Assembly: GCF_009883635.2 (NCBI RefSeq)
Contig: NZ_CP026115.2
Location: forward strand, 2,108,001 to 2,172,000
DNA length: 64,000 nt
Origin: Pseudomonas putida
GTDB taxonomy: Bacteria; Pseudomonadota; Gammaproteobacteria; Pseudomonadales; Pseudomonadaceae
Direction of reading: 5' to 3'
Below, one piece after another: positions 22,285 to 31,200 of this stretch (the stretch's first letter is position 1; the number at the start of each line of letters is the position of its first letter). The position numbers and the translations under genes were made by a program. The notes beneath the pieces are model-generated. The model had not been told where the DNA came from. It did not search any database and saw only the letters and a program-made list of their open reading frames with translations.

Positions 22285-24054
22285 TCAGTTAGCCTGCGCC
22301 TGGGTATTGGTCACCGGTTTCTTTACCGGCTCGGATTTGACTGTGGCCTTCTTCGGCTCGACCGGCTTTTTCGCCTGCTTCGCCGCAGACTTGTGTGCCG
22401 GTGCATGCTTGGCCGGTGCTGCCTTGGTCGCGGCGGGCTTGGCCGGCTCTTCCTTGGCAACGACTGCAGGTGCAGGGATAGCGGGGGCGGCAGCAGGAGC
22501 CGGTGCCGGCGCTGGTGCGGCTTCCTCAGCCTTGGCAACCGGCGCAGTCTTCACTTCAGGCTTGTCGCTACCACCGAACAGGCGCGAGAAGAACCCGCCG
22601 CCACTTTCCTTCTTCGCCACTGCTGCACCCGCTGTCGCCGCAGCTGCGACGGTCGCAGCCTTGGCCGGGTCGAACGACTTGCCCGCAAGCAGGTCCTGAG
22701 CCTGGCTGGCTGCACGCTGGCCGCTGCGCAGGGCGCCTTCGAGGGTGCCTGGGTAAAGCGCATCGGTGTGCTCACCGGCAAAGGTGATGCGCTGCACCGG
22801 GCGCTCCCACAGGCGCCAGTACTTGCTGATCTGCCCAGGGCCGTAAGCCAGGTAGGCGCCACCGGTGCCGGCGTCGACACTGTAGCGCTTGACCTCATAA
22901 CCGGTGAACGCACCACGGGCCTGTGGATAGAACGCATGCAGGCGGATCAGCACCTGGTCGACCATCTGCTTGTCGCCAAAGGCCTGCAGCAGGCGCGCAT
23001 TGTCACCCGAGAGGTTGATCACCACGTTGGCACCGCCCTTGAGCGCCGGCTCGATCCACAGCATGCCGAGGCCGGCGTTACTGAAGATTTCACCCGACAT
23101 GCGCGCGCGGCTTTCCCAGACCGGCTGCTTGAACTTGAGCATCAACTGGTCGCGCCAGCCGTAGTTGGTGCCTCGCAGCGCTGCCACATGTTGAGTGTCC
23201 AGGCCTGGGGTGATCTGGATCTTGGCCAGCGCCCGCAGTGGCACCGCCATCACCAGGTAATCGGCCTTGTAGTCCGTGCTGCCGACCTTGACCGTGACGC
23301 CATCCTTGTCCTGCACGATCGCTGTGACCGGCGAGCTGGTCTTGATGGTCTTCAACTGCTTGACGAATGCCTGGGCCAGCACCGGGCTGCCGCCAGGCAG
23401 GCGCGCGGCACGCAGGTCGCGATCACTGACGCCACGGTAGACGCGGTTCTGCTGGGCGAAGTAAAGCAGCGACAGGCGCGATGGCTCGTCATAGCGGGTG
23501 CGGATCTGCTGGTTGATCAGCTGACGCGCTGTGGTCGGCAACTGCAGCTTGTCGAGCCAGGTGGACACGTTCATCTGGTCGAGGGCGAACAAGGTGCTGT
23601 TCGCCTGCGGGTTGAGCGGGTCATCGATCGAACGGGCCAGGTCGTCGAGGGTCTTCTCGTAGCGCTTGAGTGCTTCGGCGGTGGCCGGCTGCTTGGCAGT
23701 CAGGTCGGTGGCGCTGAAGTACTCGCCGTCGATCAGGTAACCCGGCGTACGCACAAATTCTGGCGCGGGCAGTGTTTCAAGCTTGAAACGGTCGAGGTAC
23801 TGATTGAGCACCGGCTGTGCCTTGGCGTTGCCGATCCACTCGCTGGTGGCCAGGCCAGATCGCCCACCCATGCCCGACTTGGCCTCCAGCAGGGCGACCT
23901 GCCAGCCTTTATTTTGCAGTTCGTAGGCTGCGGTCAGGCCTGCCAGGCCGCCACCCACCACGATTGCCGACGGTGTCTTGTCCTTTGCCAGCGCGGCGCC
24001 GCTGGACACACCGATCAATACCAACGCGCACAGGCGCACCCAAGCAGCAGCCAT
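22285..24054 (-). CDS. Flavin monoamine oxidase-like protein with Ala/Pro/Lys-rich C-terminal tail
   Basis: A 589-residue protein. An N-terminal export signal (MAAAWVRLCALVLIGVSSGA) precedes the FAD Rossmann motif VVGGGLAGLTAAYEL (about 32-46) and the GMGGRSG motif of flavin amine oxidases. The second FAD segment, ITFAGEHTDALYPGTLEGALRSGQRAA (about 415-440), follows near the end of the core. The last 140 residues are unrelated: alanine, proline and lysine rich with AAPAKHAPAHKSAAKQAKKP-type repeats. Substrate unknown; a polyamine or primary amine is a guess from family. The signal suggests action outside the cytosol, possibly by the Tat route as a preloaded flavoprotein, though no twin arginine is present. 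Confidence 0.85.
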   Translation of the reverse strand: MAAAWVRLCALVLIGVSSGAALAKDKTPSAIVVGGGLAGLTAAYELQNKGWQVALLEAKSGMGGRSGLATSEWIGNAKAQPVLNQYLDRFKLETLPAPEFVRTPGYLIDGEYFSATDLTAKQPATAEALKRYEKTLDDLARSIDDPLNPQANSTLFALDQMNVSTWLDKLQLPTTARQLINQQIRTRYDEPSRLSLLYFAQQNRVYRGVSDRDLRAARLPGGSPVLAQAFVKQLKTIKTSSPVTAIVQDKDGVTVKVGSTDYKADYLVMAVPLRALAKIQITPGLDTQHVAALRGTNYGWRDQLMLKFKQPVWESRARMSGEIFSNAGLGMLWIEPALKGGANVVINLSGDNARLLQAFGDKQMVDQVLIRLHAFYPQARGAFTGYEVKRYSVDAGTGGAYLAYGPGQISKYWRLWERPVQRITFAGEHTDALYPGTLEGALRSGQRAASQAQDLLAGKSFDPAKAATVAAAATAGAAVAKKESGGGFFSRLFGGSDKPEVKTAPVAKAEEAAPAPAPAPAAAPAIPAPAVVAKEEPAKPAATKAAPAKHAPAHKSAAKQAKKPVEPKKATVKSEPVKKPVTNTQAQAN

Positions 24055-24265
24055 GTCGGCGAACTCCGAGTTGAAAAAGCAGAATGGGAAGAGGCGGGAG
24101 TGCCCCGAGAGTCGATGCGTTAAGAATACGTCAGGTATCTGGACCCTGCCAGCACAGCGATATCAAGTGCCTTTGGCAACTGACATTTTTGTCAGTAGCC
24201 AGGCCTCTGGCCACTAGGTGAAGCTGGCGAAGGTGGCTGAAAAAACCGACAAAAGGAGCTGCACC

Positions 24266-24757
24266 ATGACCTATGAGGAGCATTTCGCGCAGGTAGAAAG
24301 GCAATTCTTGTGGCACAACCAGACTGTACACACCCCCTCAGGCCTGAAAATCCGCTCCAACGGTACCTCCTGGACCGGTCTGCACGAAGCCTTCAAAGGC
24401 GATGACGGCACCGAGTTGGTGATTGGCGAGCACAGTGACGTGGAGATCTCCTTCAATCAGGAAGTCGAATGCCTGCGGCTGGAGTACTACGTCGTCAGCG
24501 ACCAGTATTTCGACGATGTGCAGATGCTGCTGGATACCGACGGCTACGACATGGACCTGATTGCCCCGGTCCCGCGCAACTTCTACTGGCTTACCCTCTC
24601 CGGTAGCGGCTTTACCGATTTCCGGCCGGGCCCGATCTCCACCCAACCCTATCACCAGGTCATCGATGGCCCCTTTCGCCGCCTGACCATTTCCACCTCA
24701 CAGGCTGGCACCGTGCACATTCGCCGCCTGGAATGGACCCGCACCTGTCGCCATTGA
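24266..24757 (+). CDS. Conserved hypothetical protein
   Basis: A 163-residue acidic protein of unknown function beginning MTYEEHFAQVERQFLWHNQT. There is no signal peptide or membrane helix. The sequence has a beta-rich pattern (VEISFNQEVECLRLEYYVV, FYWLTLSGSG, RRLTISTSQAGTVHIRRLEW) that suggests a compact beta-sandwich. AAAGGAG about 5 bases before the ATG at 24266 fixes the start; the open frame to 24218 lacks a ribosome-binding site. It lies between the divergent amine oxidase gene and bioA, 78 bases before bioA. No family was recognised. Confidence 0.75.
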   Translation: MTYEEHFAQVERQFLWHNQTVHTPSGLKIRSNGTSWTGLHEAFKGDDGTELVIGEHSDVEISFNQEVECLRLEYYVVSDQYFDDVQMLLDTDGYDMDLIAPVPRNFYWLTLSGSGFTDFRPGPISTQPYHQVIDGPFRRLTISTSQAGTVHIRRLEWTRTCRH

Positions 24758-24835
24758 GCACTAGCGGTTGTCCTGCCCCCTGGCTTTGCTTAGGCTTACG
24801 CGGTCAAAGCAGGCAGTAAGCCAGGAGAAGTGCCC

Positions 24836-26242
24836 ATGGGCCTCAACGATCAGTGGATGCAACGCGACCTCAAAGTCCTGTGGCACCCCTGCACCCAGAT
24901 GAAAGACCACGAGCAGCTGCCACTGATCCCGATCCGGCGCGGTGAGGGCGTGTGGCTCGAGGACTTCGACGGCAAGCGCTACCTGGATGCCGTGAGCAGC
25001 TGGTGGGTCAACGTGTTCGGCCACGCCAACCCGCGCATCAACCAGCGCATCAAGGATCAGGTCGACCAGCTGGAGCACGTGATTCTCGCCGGCTTCAGCC
25101 ACCAGCCGGTGATCGAGCTGTCCGAGCGCCTGGTCGCCATGACCCCCGCCGGGCTTGACCGGGTGTTCTATGCCGACAACGGTTCGTCGTGCATCGAAGT
25201 GGCGTTGAAGATGAGCTTCCACTACTGGCAGAACATCGGCAAACCGGCGAAAAAGCGCTTTGTTACCCTGACCAACAGCTACCACGGCGAGACCATCGCC
25301 GCGATGTCGGTGGGCGACGTGCCGCTGTTCACCGAGACCTACAAGGCGCTGCTGCTCGACACCCTCAAGGTGCCAAGCCCCGACTGCTACCTGCGCCCCG
25401 AGGGCATGGGCTGGGAAGAACACTCGCGCAACCTGTTCGCAGTCATGGAGCAGACCCTGGCCGAACACCACGAAACGATCTCGGCGGTGATCATCGAACC
25501 GCTGATCCAGGGCGCCGGTGGCATGCGCATGTACCACCCGGTGTACCTCAAGCTGCTGCGCGAAGCCTGCGACCGTTATGACGTGCACCTGATCCACGAC
25601 GAGATCGCCGTCGGTTTCGGCCGCACCGGCACCATGTTCGCCTGCGAGCAAGCCGGCATCCGCCCGGACTTCCTGTGCCTGTCCAAGGCGCTGACCGGTG
25701 GCTACCTGCCGCTGGCCGCCTGCCTGACCACCGACAAGGTGTACCAGGCCTTCTACGACGATTACCCGACCCTGCGCGCGTTCCTCCACTCGCACAGCTA
25801 CACCGGCAACCCGCTGGCCTGCGCCGCTGCCTTGGCGACGCTGGACATCTTCGAACAGGACAACGTAATCGAGGCCAACAAGGCCCTGGCCACGCGCATG
25901 GCCAGCGCCACCGCGCACCTGGCCGATCACGCCCACGTCGCCGAAATCCGCCAGACCGGCATGGCCCTGGCCATCGAAATGGTCCAGGACAAGGCGACCA
26001 AGGCTGCCTACCCGTGGCAGGAGCGGCGTGGCCTGAAGGTGTTCGAGCACGCCCTGACCCGCGGCGCCCTGCTGCGCCCACTGGGCAGCGTGGTGTACTT
26101 CCTGCCGCCGTACGTGATCACCCCGGAGCAGATCGACTTCCTCGCCGAAGTAGCCAGCGAAGGCATCGACATCGCCACCCGCGACAGCGTCAGCGTCGCC
26201 GTACCGGCCAACTTCCACCCCGACTTCCGCGACCCGGGCTAA
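24836..26242 (+). CDS. bioA: Adenosylmethionine-8-amino-7-oxononanoate aminotransferase
   Basis: PLP enzyme that uses SAM as amino donor to convert KAPA to DAPA in biotin synthesis. The 468-residue class III aminotransferase has HPCTQM near the N-terminus (SAM/KAPA site), SSWWVNVFGHANP, the NGSSCIEVALKMSFHYW cofactor loop, HDEIAVGFGRTGTMFA, and the PLP lysine in LSKALTGGYLPLAA (about 287). The ATG at 24836 follows CAGGAGA by 8 bases. Other bio genes are not adjacent; here it precedes rsmE, with a REP-like stretch between them. Confidence 0.93.
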   Translation: MGLNDQWMQRDLKVLWHPCTQMKDHEQLPLIPIRRGEGVWLEDFDGKRYLDAVSSWWVNVFGHANPRINQRIKDQVDQLEHVILAGFSHQPVIELSERLVAMTPAGLDRVFYADNGSSCIEVALKMSFHYWQNIGKPAKKRFVTLTNSYHGETIAAMSVGDVPLFTETYKALLLDTLKVPSPDCYLRPEGMGWEEHSRNLFAVMEQTLAEHHETISAVIIEPLIQGAGGMRMYHPVYLKLLREACDRYDVHLIHDEIAVGFGRTGTMFACEQAGIRPDFLCLSKALTGGYLPLAACLTTDKVYQAFYDDYPTLRAFLHSHSYTGNPLACAAALATLDIFEQDNVIEANKALATRMASATAHLADHAHVAEIRQTGMALAIEMVQDKATKAAYPWQERRGLKVFEHALTRGALLRPLGSVVYFLPPYVITPEQIDFLAEVASEGIDIATRDSVSVAVPANFHPDFRDPG

Positions 26243-26285
26243 AACCGCTCGCCCCGACACATAACCGCTGCGAAGCTAAGAACCT

Positions 26286-26333
26286 GGGGCCGCTTCGCGC
26301 CCCTTTCGCGACACAAGGCCGCTCCCACAAAGG
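26286..26333. repeat. REP-like intergenic element
   Basis: GGGGCCGCTTCGCGCCCC hairpin followed by TTTCGCGACACAAGGCCGCT and CCCACAAAGG. The second part repeats the 2166-2256 pair almost exactly (GCAAGGCCGCTCCCAC). A single REP unit with its own stem-loop between bioA and rsmE. Confidence 0.7.
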
Positions 26334-26363
26334 GCCGAGTACACCTTTTTTGACGAGCACCCC

Positions 26364-27086
26364 ATGAGACTGTCCCGCTTCTTCATCGACGCCCCCCTGA
26401 GCCTTGGCGAGCACGACCTGCCCGAAGCCCAGGCCCACTACATCGGCCGCGTCCTGCGCATGGCCCCCGGCGACGCCGTGCAACTGTTCGATGGCAGTGG
26501 CCAGGAATACCTCGGCCAACTGCTCGAAGTCGGCAAGAAGACCGTACGCGTCAGCCTCGACCAGGCCCTCGCCGGCCAGCCCGACTCACCGCTTCAGGTC
26601 CACCTCGGCCAGGGCCTGTCCCGCGGCGAGCGCATGGACTGGGCGATCCAGAAGGCCACCGAGCTTGGCGCCAACGCAATCACCCCGATTGTCAGCGAGC
26701 GCTGTGAAGTGCGCCTGAAGGACGAGCGTGCCGACAAGCGCCTGGCCCACTGGCGCCAAGTGGCGATCAGCGCCTGTGAACAATGCGGCCGCTCGACCCT
26801 GCCGGTCATTCATCCACCAGTGACCCTGGCCGAATGGCTCAAGGGCACCGAAGCCGACCTCAAACTGGTCCTGCACCCGGTCGCCGAGCCATTGACCAGC
26901 CATGACAAGCCGGCAACGCTGGCGTTCCTGATCGGCCCGGAAGGTGGCCTGAGCGAGGCGGAAGTCGAACAGGCCAAGGCCGCCGGCTTCCATGCCGCAC
27001 GCCTCGGGCCGCGGGTATTGCGTACCGAGACAGCGCCGGTGGTGGCGCTGTCGGTAGCGCAGCAGTTGTGGGGTGATTTCTCGTAA
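26364..27086 (+). CDS. rsmE: 16S rRNA (uracil-1498-N3) methyltransferase
   Basis: SPOUT-fold enzyme that methylates N3 of U1498 in 16S rRNA using SAM. The 240-residue protein has the N-terminal PUA-like part (RFFIDAPLSLGEHDLPEAQAHYIGRVLR), then KATELGANAITPIVSERCEVR and SACEQCGRSTLPVI, and the knot loop FLIGPEGGLSEAEV (about 192-205), ending LGPRVLRTETAPVVAL. All signature motifs of genuine RsmE are intact, unlike the paralogue at 62666-63373. It follows bioA on the same strand. Confidence 0.95.
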   Translation: MRLSRFFIDAPLSLGEHDLPEAQAHYIGRVLRMAPGDAVQLFDGSGQEYLGQLLEVGKKTVRVSLDQALAGQPDSPLQVHLGQGLSRGERMDWAIQKATELGANAITPIVSERCEVRLKDERADKRLAHWRQVAISACEQCGRSTLPVIHPPVTLAEWLKGTEADLKLVLHPVAEPLTSHDKPATLAFLIGPEGGLSEAEVEQAKAAGFHAARLGPRVLRTETAPVVALSVAQQLWGDFS

Positions 27087-27094
27087 ACAAAAAG

Positions 27095-27712
27095 CTAACG
27101 CACGTACAGCGACACGGCCACGAAGTGCATCAGGCTCCCGACGATCACGAACAGGTGCCAGATGCCATGTGCATGGCGCAGCCGACTGTCGAGGGCGAAA
27201 AAGATGATGCCCACGGTGTAGAACACACCGCCGGCCGCCAGCCATGTGAAGCCGGCGGTGCCAAGGCTGTTCAGCAGTGGCTTGACCGCCACCAGCACGA
27301 TCCAGCCCATCACCGCATAGATGATGATCGACAGGATGCGCGCCTCCGAGCGCGGCTTGATCTCTTGCAACATGCCGATCACCGCCAGCCCCCAGACCAC
27401 GCCGAACAGGCTCCAGCCCCAGGGTCCGCGCAGGCTCACCAGGCAGAACGGGGTGTAGCTGCCGGCGATCAACAGGTAGATCGACAGGTGATCGAGCTTG
27501 CGCATGATCACCTTCGCCCGCCCGCGGGTGCTGTGGTAGAGAGTGGAAATGCTGTAGAGCAACAGCAAGGTGCTGCCGTAGATGGAGAAACTGACGATCT
27601 TCCAGGGGTCACCCTGCAGGCCCGCGACGACGATCAGCCAGATGGCACCAATACAGGCCAGGACGGCACCGACCAGGTGGGTCCAGGCATTGAAGCGTTC
27701 ACCGTAGTACAT
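27095..27712 (-). CDS. HlyIII/PAQR-family seven-helix membrane protein
   Basis: A 205-residue protein with seven hydrophobic segments. Landmarks are ERFNAWTHLVGAVLA at the start (conserved His in helix 1), STLYHSTRG with the Ser/His metal-ligand motif, KLDHLSIYLLIAGSYTPF, and HAHGIWHLFVIVGSLMHFVAV at the end with the HxxxH-type metal residues. The family includes haemolysin III and PAQR receptors and is thought to be zinc-dependent hydrolase-like. Physiological role in bacteria unclear; the haemolysin name should not be taken literally. It converges with rsmE. Confidence 0.9.
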   Translation of the reverse strand: MYYGERFNAWTHLVGAVLACIGAIWLIVVAGLQGDPWKIVSFSIYGSTLLLLYSISTLYHSTRGRAKVIMRKLDHLSIYLLIAGSYTPFCLVSLRGPWGWSLFGVVWGLAVIGMLQEIKPRSEARILSIIIYAVMGWIVLVAVKPLLNSLGTAGFTWLAAGGVFYTVGIIFFALDSRLRHAHGIWHLFVIVGSLMHFVAVSLYVR

Positions 27713-27771
27713 GCAAACACAGACCTCCCGAAGCGGGCTGGGTTCATGACAGGGTTCATTCCTGCCTCATC

Positions 27772-28245
27772 CTACCCAAGGGCAGGTTGCAGTTCAGCGT
27801 CACGCACCAATCTTTCCAGCCCGGCCAGGTCCGGCACCCGCGCCACCTGTTCGCCCACCTGCACGGCGGCCAGCTCCAGGCTGCCCAGCGGCACGTCCAC
27901 ATAATTGAGCTGGCTGTCCAGCTTGCACGAGCGTGGAATGTCCTGCAGCAGCACGGCCAGGTAGCGCAAGCCGGTGTCTCCCAGCGCATTCAACACGACG
28001 ATCCGCGCCCGCTCGCCACAGGGCGTCTCACCACCACAAGCTGCCTCGAAACCGATCAACGGCAAATGCTGCTGCCGCCAGTCGATCCACCCCAGGTGCC
28101 AGGCCGGGTTGCCGGGTTCACACACCAGGTTGCGCTGGCCGATCAGTTCGACCACGGCGACGTTGGGCAACACCAGGGTGCGGTCACCCAGCGGCAGCAG
28201 CAGGCCGGTCAGGCTGCTGCGTTGCCCTGCAATCAGTTCAAGCAT
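27772..28245 (-). CDS. chpC: CheW-like adaptor ChpC
   Basis: A 157-residue protein made of one CheW domain (LLLPLGDRTLVLPNVAVVELI, then WHLGWIDWRQQHLPLIGFE, ending RVPDLAGLERLVR). CheW adaptors couple chemoreceptors to the kinase. Its start at 28245 overlaps the chpA stop by 8 bases, so it is the last gene of the pil-chp operon. In P. aeruginosa a CheB-like chpB lies between chpA and chpC; here none does. The longer in-frame start at 28335 lies inside chpA and is rejected. Confidence 0.85.
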   Translation of the reverse strand: MLELIAGQRSSLTGLLLPLGDRTLVLPNVAVVELIGQRNLVCEPGNPAWHLGWIDWRQQHLPLIGFEAACGGETPCGERARIVVLNALGDTGLRYLAVLLQDIPRSCKLDSQLNYVDVPLGSLELAAVQVGEQVARVPDLAGLERLVRDAELQPALG

Positions 28246-31200
28246 GGGTCTGGCTCCAGTGGGCGATGCTCTGCAGCAACACCGACTCCTGATAGGGTTT
28301 GCCCAGGTAATCGTTGACGCCAATGGCCATGGCACGGTCGCGGTGCTTCTGCCCGGTGCGCGATGTGATCATGATGATCGGCACGTCTTTCAGACGCTCG
28401 TCGCGGCGAATGCGGGTGGCCACTTCGAAGCCATCCATGCGCGGCATTTCGATGTCCAGCAAAAGCACATCAGGGCGGTGCTCTTCCAGCAGGGCCATGG
28501 CATCGACCCCATCCTTGGCCGTCATCACGCTCATGCCATGGCGTTCCAGCAGGCGGCTGGTGACCTTGCGCACGGTGACCGAGTCGTCCACCACCATCAC
28601 CAGCGTGGCCCGCCGTGGTGCCGGGCCGAACAAGGTTCGCTGCACCCCGCTGCCACCGGGCAGACGCGCCAGCCGCCGCTGCTGGCCACGCAGCTGGCCC
28701 AGCAGGTCGAGGATCAGCACCACCCGGCCATCACCGAGCAAGGTCGCACCCGACAAGCCCGCCACGGCGGCGAACTGCGGGCCAAGGCTCTTCACCACGA
28801 TCTCACGGCTCGGCGACAGGCTGTCCACCTGGATGGCGAACGACTGCTCCTGGGAGTGCAGCAGCAACACCGGCAACGGCACGCTCTGCCCCAACAGCAC
28901 CGGGCGCGGCAGCCCTTGCAGCAGTTCGCCCAGGTAACGCAAGGCGTACTCGTGGCCGCCATACACATAACGCGGCGCGTCCAGCTGGTAACAGGCGGCC
29001 AGCTCGGCAGGCGGCACGCGCACGATGCCCTCGATGGTGTTGAGCGGAATGGCGTACTGCTCCTCGCCCAGGTGCACCATCAAGGCCCGATTGATCGACA
29101 CGGTGAACGGCAGGCGGATCAGGAAGCGCGCGCCCTTGCCCTGGGCCGACTCGATGGTCATCGAACCGCCCAGTTGCTTGACCTCTTCGTGCACCACGTC
29201 CATGCCCAGGCCGCGCCCGGAAATCTGGGTGATCTTCTCTGCCGTGGAAAAGCCTGGGCGCAGGATGAACTGCAGGATCTCGTGATCGCTCAGCTGTGCC
29301 TGCGGGTCCAGCAGGCCGCGCTTGATCGCCTTGCGCCGTACCGCCTCCAGCGGCACACCGGCGCCGTCGTCGGTCATCTCGATGACGATGTCGGCGCCCT
29401 CATGCAACAAGTTCAGGTGAATGGTGCCCTGCTCCGGCTTGCCCGCGGCCAGGCGTACCTCGCGCGCTTCCAGGCCATGGTCGACGGCATTGCGCAGCAT
29501 GTGCTCCAAGGGCGCGACCATGCGTTCGAGCACGCTGCGGTCCAGCTCGCCCTCGGCGTTGCCGACCACCAGTTCGACCTGCTTGCCCAGCTCGCTGGCC
29601 ACCTGACGCACCACCCGCTGCAAGCGCGGTACCAGACGTTCGAACGGCACCATCAGGGTCGCGGTCAGGCCCTCCTGCAGTTGGCTGTTCACCCGCGCCT
29701 GTTGCTGCAGCAGGCTGTAGGCTTCCTGGGCGCGCTGGGTGAGGGTTTCCTTGAGGTCGAGCAGGTCGGAGGCCGACTCAAACAGTGCCCGCGACAGCTG
29801 CTGGAGCTGCGAATGGCGGTCCATCTCCAGCGGGTCGAAATCTTCGTAGGCATCCCCCTCGAACGCCTGTCGGCTGCTGATTCGCCCCTGGGTCTCGATG
29901 TCCAGGCGCAGCAGCTGGTCGCGCATGCGCTCCAGAGTGGTTTCCATCTCGTTGAGGGCGAACTGCGCGTCGTTGACCTGCTGTTCGATACGGCCACGAA
30001 TGATTGAATGCTCACCGGCCAGGTTGCCGAGGTCGTCGAGCAGCTCGGCGTCGACCTTGACCATGTCGCCCGGCGCCCGCTCCGGTGCCGCAGCCGGTAC
30101 TTCGGCGGGTGCTGTGTCGGCCGGGGCCTGGCCGGCAGCGCTGTCGGTCAGCGCGGCGCTGCTGAAGTTGCGGATGTAGTCGATCAGCGCGGTAGCGGCA
30201 TGCAACGGCTGGCCCAGGCGCACGGCGTCGAGCATGTGCGCCAGGCGGTCATGGCAGTTCTGCAGCAGCGCGAACAGCGGCGCGCTCGGCGGCAGGCGCC
30301 CGGCGGCGAGCAGTTCGTAGAGGAATTCCAGTTCATGGGCCAGGTCGCCGATGGCGCTGATCTCGACCATGCGCGCACCGCCCTTGAGGGTATGCAAGTC
30401 CCGCAGCAGGTTCTCCACCTCGACGCTGCTGCGCGGGTCGGCCTGCCAGCGCGCCAGGGCGGCGGCGGCGCTTTCGACGATGTCCGAGCTTTCTTCGAGG
30501 AAGACCTCCAGCAATTCCTTGTCGCCTGGGCTGTCGGGCTCGTCATCGTGCTCCAGCGCGCCGGTTAGCGGCGTTACCGCATCAGGGCTTACCAGGCCGG
30601 TAGCCCCCGGAGCCAGCGCGCCATCCAACAGTTCGCGCAGGGCGTCGACGCAGTCAGGCCGGGGGCTGATTTCCTGCCCGGCAGCCACTTCGTCGAGCAT
30701 GTCCAGCAGGGCTTCATGGGCTTGCTGAGCAATGGTGAAGAAGCGCGGGCTGGCGCCCAGGCTGCCCTCTTCCACGGCGCCGTAGAGGTCGAGCAGCGCT
30801 TCGCAGACGGTATCCATCTGCCACAGGTCGGCCAGGTGCGCAGCGTGGCCAAGGCTGGTCAGCTCATCGAGCAAGGTATCCAGCGGCTCGCGCTGACCGG
30901 GCTGCTGTTGCCAACGTGACAGCAGCGACTCGGCATCCAGCAGGATATCCATGGCCTGGGCCAGGAAACTGGCGATCAGCTGCGGGTCGCGTTTGCCATG
31001 CCGGGTGTGCTGAGGCTCGGCATGCAGGCTGGCCAGGCGCAGATCAACGGCCTCGCCGACCTGCTCGATCAGCTGGGCCGCACCCGGGATGGCGGCCAAC
31101 GGCGTACTGCCCAGCTGTGCCAAGGCCTGCAGGAACAGACCATGGGCTGTTTGCAGCCATTGCATCTCCGCAGCCTGCAACGGCAGCTGGTGCCCCCGGT

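Noticed and set aside
22180..24123. 647-codon plus-strand frame opposite the amine oxidase
   Set aside because: Shadow frame; the minus strand carries clear FAD motifs.
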